Below, piece by piece: positions 5,784 through 10,062 of a stretch of 10,062 bases of DNA; positions within the stretch are counted from its first letter, which is position 1; the number at the start of each line of letters is the position of its first letter. A model generated the notes under the pieces. It was not told the origin of the DNA. It saw only the letters and a program-made list of their open reading frames with translations, and ran no database searches. Both the position numbers and the translations under genes were made by a program. This DNA comes from Bacteroidota bacterium (GTDB lineage Bacteria; Bacteroidota; Kryptoniia; Kryptoniales; JAKASW01). The stretch spans positions 1-10,062 of the forward strand of contig JAJYGB010000044.1 of the NCBI GenBank assembly GCA_021785235.1. The letters are read 5' to 3'.

Positions 5784-6917
5784 TTGCTTAGCAGAATCAA
5801 TAGAGATAACCTCCGCATCCTCGTTGTGAGGCCCGACAGAGTCGGCGATGTTGTGCTCTCGACGCCCGTGTATCATACGCTGAAGCAATTACTTAAGAAT
5901 TGCTATGTCGGCGCCCTCGTTTCGCCCTACACTGCTCCTCTTCTCAATTATAATCCGAACATCGACGTCGTCATCACAGACGATCCGGGACGAGAAGGAG
6001 ATGCCGACGACTCCTTCATGAAGAAAAGGAGAGAGATCGCATCATATAAGTTTGACGTGGCACTCCTTCTCATGCCGACGAAGCGGCATGCCTACATGTT
6101 GTTTCTGGCAGGCATACCTTACCGCATCGGCGTCGGACATATTTTATATGAAGTAATCACGCTGACACATGGTGTCTCTCGACACAAGTACATCCCGTTG
6201 CGTCATGAGTCCGACTATATGCTCGATCTCGTCCGTAGGATCGTTCCGAGAAAGAACGGAGAGGAGCCGATCGTATGGAATCGGCCCGAGATATTTGTGA
6301 CCGATGAAGAGAGAAAAGGCGCTCTTAATTTTCTGGCAAAAAAAGGTTTTGATATGGCCACGCCAGTGATTTGCGTGCACCCCGGTAGCGGACGCTCGTC
6401 GCCGAACTGGGAAGTGGGAAGATATGCCGAGCTCGCCGCCAAGTTGTCTCAGTCGGGTCTGCAGGTCCTGGTAACGGGTTCGGAGAGCGAACGCGCTTAT
6501 GAGAAAGCTTTCGACCACGGTTACGCGCACTTGGTTCGAACGATTTTCGGAGAGCTTTCGCTTCGCGAACTTACGGCGGTAATATCGCAGACATCAGTCT
6601 TCGTTTCGGCAAGCACGGGGCCGATGCACATAGCGGCGGCGGTTGGCACTCCTACCGTGTCGATGTTTTGTCCGCTGCCCGCGTGTTCGCCTAAGTTATG
6701 GGGACCTATTGGGAGCGCAACGAAGATCGTCCTGCCGCCCGATGATTTCTGCCAGACGAAGTGCCCCGGGGATCCGCACGTTTGCACTTTTCAAAGTGGC
6801 GGGAACGGGATAAAGGTAGAAACGGTCTATAACGAAATAATGGAATTCTTGAGAGAATCGGAAGTTCAGCATTCAAAGGATACTTCGAATGATAATCCGG
6901 CAAGCAACGGGGAGTGA
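5784..6917 (+). CDS. Glycosyltransferase family 9 (heptosyltransferase-like)
   Basis: A 377-residue GT-B fold enzyme expected to transfer a sugar from a nucleotide donor (ADP-heptose in characterised members) onto LPS core or another surface glycan at the cytoplasmic face of the inner membrane. Family landmarks are RPDRVGDVVLSTP at 16-28, HPGSGRSSPNW at 199-209 and SASTGPMHIAAAVGTPTV at 275-292, the donor-binding segment. The C-terminal third has an unusual group of cysteines (296, 301, 323, 327 and 334). The only start I can place is TTG at 5784; no ATG or GTG occurs between it and the in-frame stop at 5757, and the ribosome binding site is weak (ATT at 5772 is an unlikely alternative). It opens a three-gene operon and its end overlaps the next gene by 29 bases. 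Acceptor and exact sugar are unknown. Confidence 0.9.
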   Translation: MLSRINRDNLRILVVRPDRVGDVVLSTPVYHTLKQLLKNCYVGALVSPYTAPLLNYNPNIDVVITDDPGREGDADDSFMKKRREIASYKFDVALLLMPTKRHAYMLFLAGIPYRIGVGHILYEVITLTHGVSRHKYIPLRHESDYMLDLVRRIVPRKNGEEPIVWNRPEIFVTDEERKGALNFLAKKGFDMATPVICVHPGSGRSSPNWEVGRYAELAAKLSQSGLQVLVTGSESERAYEKAFDHGYAHLVRTIFGELSLRELTAVISQTSVFVSASTGPMHIAAAVGTPTVSMFCPLPACSPKLWGPIGSATKIVLPPDDFCQTKCPGDPHVCTFQSGGNGIKVETVYNEIMEFLRESEVQHSKDTSNDNPASNGE

Positions 6918-8127
6918 CGGCGACGCGATCGCCGCGCTTCTTTCCAAGTCGTTCCTCGAAGACACCTCGATAATCCGCGTCAGCATCGAGAACAACCCGC
7001 GCTATTCCATTTCGAACATGTTTGTCATCGAGGACAAAAGCGCGGGAAGCGGCATACTCGGCTGTCTCAGGATAACCCCTTTCGACGTTTACACGCGCGG
7101 CGTCCGAATGCCAATGGCGGGCATAGCGGCGGTTGCAGTGCAGCCGGAGGCGAGGCGGCGCGGGATCGCGGACGCGCTTATGGGAGAAGCCCTGAAGAAA
7201 ATGTACGATATGGATTTCCCGATATCGATGCTCTTTCCTTTCAGGCACCGGTTCTATAAAAAATACGGTTATGCCCATGTGGGCAACATGATGTTATACG
7301 ATCTTTCTCCAGCAGACATTATTCCGTTCCCGGAACGCTCGACCGTCAGATCCTTCGTGAAGTCCGACCGGAGCAGAGTGAAAAGGATACTCGAGCAGGA
7401 GGTGCAGAGCCGGGGGTGTTTTACTCCGCTGCGAAACGATGCCTTCTGGGATCTCGTAGTCCTTCCGAAGTTCAAAGACGCTTATGTTTACGACGACGGC
7501 GAGGCAAGAGGTTATCTTGCTTTTGAGCTTTACAAGGAAGCAGCAGCGGCACCGGGGGCATTCAGTGAGCCTGTCATCAACATAAAGGAATTCGTCGGTC
7601 TGAATGCCGCGGCGCATCGCGGGCTCTGGGGTTTTCTTTCAGCGATGGGGGAACAGGTGGCAAGAATAAGATTTCTCGGACCGGCGGATTATCCACTGCA
7701 TCTTTTCCTTAAAGAACCGAGGGAGAGAGATTACCGCAGAGTCTTCTTCGAATACAAGTCCTTCTCTACCGTCGCGCCCGGGTTCATGTTGAGGGTCATA
7801 AACGTCCGGGACGCGCTTTCACGTCTTCGGCACAGCATAGAATCTCCTTCCGATTTTGTCGTGAAAGTGACGGACGGAAGCCTTCCCCAGAATTCGCGTC
7901 TTTTGAATATTCACATTCATAACGGCGAGACAATCGTCGACGATACGCGACGCCCCGCGCAGTTTGAGGCCGACATAGAGATCTTTTCGCAAGTTTATTC
8001 GGGGTTTCTCAAGCCCAGCGATGCCGTCAAATATGGTTTCGCGACCGGGGACCCTTCGATTCTTCCCACGTTCGATGAACTTTTCACGGCCCCTTCTCCG
8101 TTCATATATCAGTTCGACATTTTTTAA
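6889..8127 (+). CDS. Eis-like GNAT N-acetyltransferase with SCP2-type C-terminal domain
   Basis: A 412-residue acetyltransferase of the Eis (enhanced intracellular survival) type: a GNAT domain, a second degenerate GNAT-like region and a C-terminal sterol-carrier-like domain. The acetyl-CoA site is visible as 'IAAVAVQPEARRRGIADALM' at 79-98, with the pyrophosphate-binding RRRG at 89-92. 'PFRHRFYKKYGYAHVG' at 117-132 matches the Eis segment that carries its catalytic tyrosine. The protein ends in Phe412, and characterised Eis enzymes use the carboxylate of a C-terminal Phe as base. The C-terminal stretch 'FEADIEIFSQVYSGFLKPSDAVKYG' (359-383) is SCP2-like. Eis proteins acetylate amines on aminoglycosides, peptides or polyamines; the substrate here is unknown. 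AAGGA precedes the ATG at 6889, and the start lies inside the GT9 gene, suggesting coupled translation. Confidence 0.88.
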   Translation: MIIRQATGSDGDAIAALLSKSFLEDTSIIRVSIENNPRYSISNMFVIEDKSAGSGILGCLRITPFDVYTRGVRMPMAGIAAVAVQPEARRRGIADALMGEALKKMYDMDFPISMLFPFRHRFYKKYGYAHVGNMMLYDLSPADIIPFPERSTVRSFVKSDRSRVKRILEQEVQSRGCFTPLRNDAFWDLVVLPKFKDAYVYDDGEARGYLAFELYKEAAAAPGAFSEPVINIKEFVGLNAAAHRGLWGFLSAMGEQVARIRFLGPADYPLHLFLKEPRERDYRRVFFEYKSFSTVAPGFMLRVINVRDALSRLRHSIESPSDFVVKVTDGSLPQNSRLLNIHIHNGETIVDDTRRPAQFEADIEIFSQVYSGFLKPSDAVKYGFATGDPSILPTFDELFTAPSPFIYQFDIF

Positions 8128-8143
8128 ACTTAGAGAGGTAAGA

Positions 8144-8653
8144 ATGAATTCAGCGTTAGTCCTTTTGTTGAGCGCTTTTTTGTTAACATCCGGAGGAGCG
8201 AATATGAGCCAGCCTCAGAACGGAGATTTGAAGTGGACAAATTTCACGGAGGGTTTGAAAGAAGCTTCCGCGACAAATAAGAAGGTTCTCGTCGACGTTT
8301 ACACGGACTGGTGCGGCTGGTGCAAGAAGATGGAGCATGATACATACTCCAACAAGGAAATCGAGAACTATCTCCGCGAGAACTACGTGCTGGTGAGATT
8401 GAACGCTGAGAGCAACCGGGAAGAATCGGTAGACACCATGCACGTTACGGACGCGCAGCTTGCTTCCGCATTTGGCGTGAACGGTTACCCCACAACGATT
8501 TTTCTGACGCATGACGGACAGCCGATCACCGCGGCGCCTGGCTACATGGGGCCTCAGGAATTTATCAACGTGTTGAAGTATATTAACGGTGATTATTATA
8601 AGAAGATGAAGTTTCAGGATTATCTGAAATCGCAGGGGGTCTCAGAGAAGTAG
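8144..8653 (+). CDS. Secreted thioredoxin-fold protein with CGWC motif
   Basis: A 169-residue protein of the thioredoxin_7/DUF255-related type. Residues 1-19 are a hydrophobic signal sequence without a lipobox, so it probably acts in the periplasm. The redox motif CGWC is at 57-60 in 'VYTDWCGWCKKME', and the cis-proline segment GYPTT is at 114-118. It is expected to reduce or exchange disulfides in exported proteins; no partner is encoded nearby. The frame is open upstream to 8021, but that part overlaps the acetyltransferase gene. The ATG at 8144 has AGAGAGG six bases before it and starts the signal peptide. It follows the acetyltransferase by 16 bases and closes the operon. No clear terminator follows its stop. 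Confidence 0.93.
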   Translation: MNSALVLLLSAFLLTSGGANMSQPQNGDLKWTNFTEGLKEASATNKKVLVDVYTDWCGWCKKMEHDTYSNKEIENYLRENYVLVRLNAESNREESVDTMHVTDAQLASAFGVNGYPTTIFLTHDGQPITAAPGYMGPQEFINVLKYINGDYYKKMKFQDYLKSQGVSEK

Positions 8654-9040
8654 GATTCCCGCTAGGCGTTCTGAAAGAGTTCAACATGCGAGCGCCGGTA
8701 ATCATCCGTGGAGGAGAAAGTCCGGACTCCCAATTTTGGGCGTTGAACTCGGCAGGCCGTCAGATTCATCCACCGCTCGGAAGCTGGAATTGCCCCGCCT
8801 CCGATAGAAGGGGAACCGCGTGAATTCCTCGTGAAACTTGTAGGGGCGGTGCGATCCGGCTTTGCTAAACTTGTAAGTTTTCTTGTAGTTATAGATTTAA
8901 CGTTAAAAAAAGTCGTGGGCTGTTTAAACATTCGCGGGCGATTTCCCGCTATTCATGTGGCATGGTGCATATCAACCTTTTGGGCTGAGGCGCGTCCATT
9001 GTGAAGTTCCAAACTACCATTAAACACAATTATACGATCG
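8654..9040. other. Intergenic region of 387 bases
   Basis: The left 220 bases hold the candidate structured RNA. The rest is more AT-rich and contains a short perfect hairpin (AAACTT/AAGTTT, 8867-8880) followed by only a few T, too weak to call a terminator. It also holds the palindrome GTTTAAAC (8922-8929) and a small GCGGG/CCCGC hairpin (8934-8949). A direct repeat of nine bases, TTCCCGCTA, lies at 8656-8664 and 8943-8951. A TTG-N19-TAAACA spacing just before 9041 might be the promoter of the next gene. Confidence 0.5.
8661..8880 (+). ncRNA. Candidate structured RNA with a pseudoknot (class unknown)
   Basis: Several perfect, mutually compatible helices fill this non-coding stretch. Stem A: GAGTTCAAC (8677-8685) with GTTGAACTC (8742-8750). 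Stem B: ATC-CACCGC (8768-8776) with GCGGTG-(C)-GAT (8846-8855), one bulged C. Nested within B are stem C, GGAATT (8786-8791) with AATTCC (8823-8828), and stem D, CCCC (8793-8796) with GGGG (8810-8813). A pseudoknot joins AAAG-(U)-CCGG (8717-8725), in the loop of A, to CCGGCTTT (8856-8863). That helix with its bulged U is how helix P4 of RNase P RNA looks, but only about 130 nt separate the two strands and the other conserved RNase P regions are missing. An orphan HEARO/omega-RNA-like element is another possibility. Strand is assumed from the neighbouring genes. Confidence 0.5.
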
Positions 9041-10062
9041 ATGGAAGACAAGAATAGACTGATACTTCTAGACATACTCCGCGCTCTTGGGGTGACGTTG
9101 ATGATCGAAGGGCATACTATTGACGCGGTGATGAGTCCCGTTTATAAGGATGGGGCGAGCGCCCTTTTCCAGTTCTGGACATTCTTTCGAGGCCTGACCG
9201 CGCCGTTCTTTTTCTTTTCCGCGGGGCTCGCGTTCGTAATTGCGACCGTGAAGCACAAGGGAGGGCTCTTGACAGTCACGGGCAAAGCAAAGAAGAGAAG
9301 ACTGAGGAGGATCGGCACGCTCCTGCTTATCGGCTACGGGCTTCACATGCCTCTTCAGATGCTTTACGCTCCATCTGAAGTTTCGCAGGAAGGGTGGAAG
9401 ATATTCTACGTCGCGGATGCGCTCCAGATAATCTCTCTTTCGCTTCTGGTCATACTAGTGATCGCGCTGGTTTCGAAAAGCCATAGAGCTCTCCTTCGCT
9501 CGTATGTGGTTGCCGCCGTTCTTTCGCTCGCGATTGCGCCGATAACCGAGCCGATTCAATGGGAGAAGTTCATGCATCCGGCGATCTATCCGTACCTGAC
9601 ATACCGGGCCGGATCATATTTTACATTCTTCCCGTTCTCGGCGTTCCTGTTTGCGGGTGCGGCGTTCGGGGCGGCCGCCATCGGCCTCCCGGCCGAAACC
9701 AGAGCCCGGGTTCTCACGAGAAGTTTTGCAAAAGCATCGCTGGCCGCCCTCGTGCTTTCCGCGGGTTTCTACTTTGCGCAGATCAGGTACGTCTCGCCGT
9801 ACGTGGACTACTGGCGCGCCCTTCCTGCGATCAACCTCCTCCGCTTCGGCATCGTGGCGATGGTCGCGTCCGGGGTCGGGTATGTAAGCATGCGGTCATT
9901 TCGTTTCCCGCGAATCCTTCCCGCGATCGGGAAGAGTTCACTGACGGTATACATTGTCCATCTTGCGATCGTTTACGGTTCCCCTTTCAACGAGGGGCTC
10001 GCACAGCTTATACCGGGCGGAGTTCATCCCATAGTCGCCGTGCTTATCGCGGCGGCTGTCAT
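9041..10062 (+). CDS. Multi-spanning membrane acyltransferase, HGSNAT/DUF1624-like (3' end missing)
   Basis: The first 340 codons of an integral membrane protein; the frame is open to the window edge. The start reads 'LDILRALGVTLMIEGHTI' (10-27), then 'FFRGLTAPFFFFSAGLAF' (48-65), the opening seen in the heparan-alpha-glucosaminide N-acetyltransferase/DUF1624 family. His25 lies where these proteins have a conserved, probably catalytic, histidine. A later 'IGKSSLTVYIVHL' (296-308) matches the end-of-core helix shared with YeiB, OpgC and acyltransferase-3 proteins. I count at least eight hydrophobic segments. Such enzymes move acetyl or other acyl groups across the membrane onto sugars; the substrate is unknown. 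ATG at 9041 is the first plausible start and has no Shine-Dalgarno. Whether downstream genes share its transcript cannot be seen. Confidence 0.8.
   Translation, partial: MEDKNRLILLDILRALGVTLMIEGHTIDAVMSPVYKDGASALFQFWTFFRGLTAPFFFFSAGLAFVIATVKHKGGLLTVTGKAKKRRLRRIGTLLLIGYGLHMPLQMLYAPSEVSQEGWKIFYVADALQIISLSLLVILVIALVSKSHRALLRSYVVAAVLSLAIAPITEPIQWEKFMHPAIYPYLTYRAGSYFTFFPFSAFLFAGAAFGAAAIGLPAETRARVLTRSFAKASLAALVLSAGFYFAQIRYVSPYVDYWRALPAINLLRFGIVAMVASGVGYVSMRSFRFPRILPAIGKSSLTVYIVHLAIVYGSPFNEGLAQLIPGGVHPIVAVLIAAAV

Noticed and set aside
8021..8143. Upstream start for the thioredoxin-fold gene
   Set aside because: It would overlap the acetyltransferase gene and destroy the signal peptide; the ATG at 8144 has its own ribosome binding site.
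8700..8870. Canonical bacterial RNase P RNA (rnpB)
   Set aside because: Only the P4-like helix fits. The J2/4 ACAGAA motif and the P10-P12 conserved segments are missing, and about 130 nt separate the P4 strands where bacterial RNAs have much more.
8835..8876. Resemblance to the start of a cobalamin riboswitch (AGGGG, GGTGCGAT, CCGG, then ACTTGTAAG)
   Set aside because: The conserved CCCGC that must pair with the G-run is absent and none of the downstream conserved boxes follow; no cobalamin-related gene is adjacent.
8662..8931. Minus-strand open frame of 89 residues antisense to the structured RNA
   Set aside because: It lies on the complement of the helices, has no ribosome binding site, and its composition does not look like a protein; more likely a by-product of a stop-poor structured RNA.
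1..10062. CRISPR array, tRNA or rRNA genes, insertion sequence, prophage or toxin-antitoxin pair
   Set aside because: No regularly spaced repeats, no cloverleaf with a TTCGA-type arm, no transposase or integrase frame, and no paired small genes of that kind were seen on either strand.

Overview
The window is about 10 kb of ordinary-looking bacterial chromosome with roughly 50% GC. It holds nine supported protein genes, the last cut by the window edge, and two gene-free stretches of just under 400 bases that both look as if they encode structured RNA. The lineage cannot be fixed from one window. Mixed use of Shine-Dalgarno sites, promoter-like TTG-N20-TA spacing, a lipoprotein, a heptosyltransferase-type GT9 enzyme (suggesting LPS or another surface glycan) and a SemiSWEET gene fit a Gram-negative of the Bacteroidota/Ignavibacteria (FCB) type. 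That placement is inference.

Left part, 1-1861: after a possible tail of an upstream gene, a strong ribosome binding site starts a 457-residue Ala/Ser-rich lipoprotein (190-1563, +). It is followed by 298 bases with nothing I can support.

Minus-strand block, 1862-5400, read right to left: an M24 metallopeptidase, 19 bases later radA (DNA repair), then a 101-base gap, then a three-helix SemiSWEET-like transporter gene overlapping rdgB (house-cleaning NTP pyrophosphatase) by an ATGA stop/start. Two of the four genes protect the genome or the nucleotide pool; the peptidase recycles peptides and the small transporter is a passenger of unknown substrate.

Intergenic region, 5401-5783: the divergent gap between the peptidase and the GT9 gene carries a clear minus-strand intrinsic terminator that belongs to no annotated gene. 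Upstream of it lie a second hairpin, a promoter-like element and a perfect 8+8 palindrome. The simplest reading is a roughly 100-nt small RNA or an attenuated leader, with the motif CUACCC shown in successive loops.

Plus-strand block, 5784-8653: GT9 glycosyltransferase, an Eis-like GNAT acetyltransferase overlapping it by 29 bases, and a secreted thioredoxin-fold protein form a tight operon.

Right part, 8654-10062: a roughly 220-nt stretch with several mutually compatible perfect helices and a pseudoknot with a bulged U is the best candidate for an uncharacterised structured RNA. It is followed by the start of a multi-spanning membrane acyltransferase (HGSNAT/DUF1624-like) that runs off the end.
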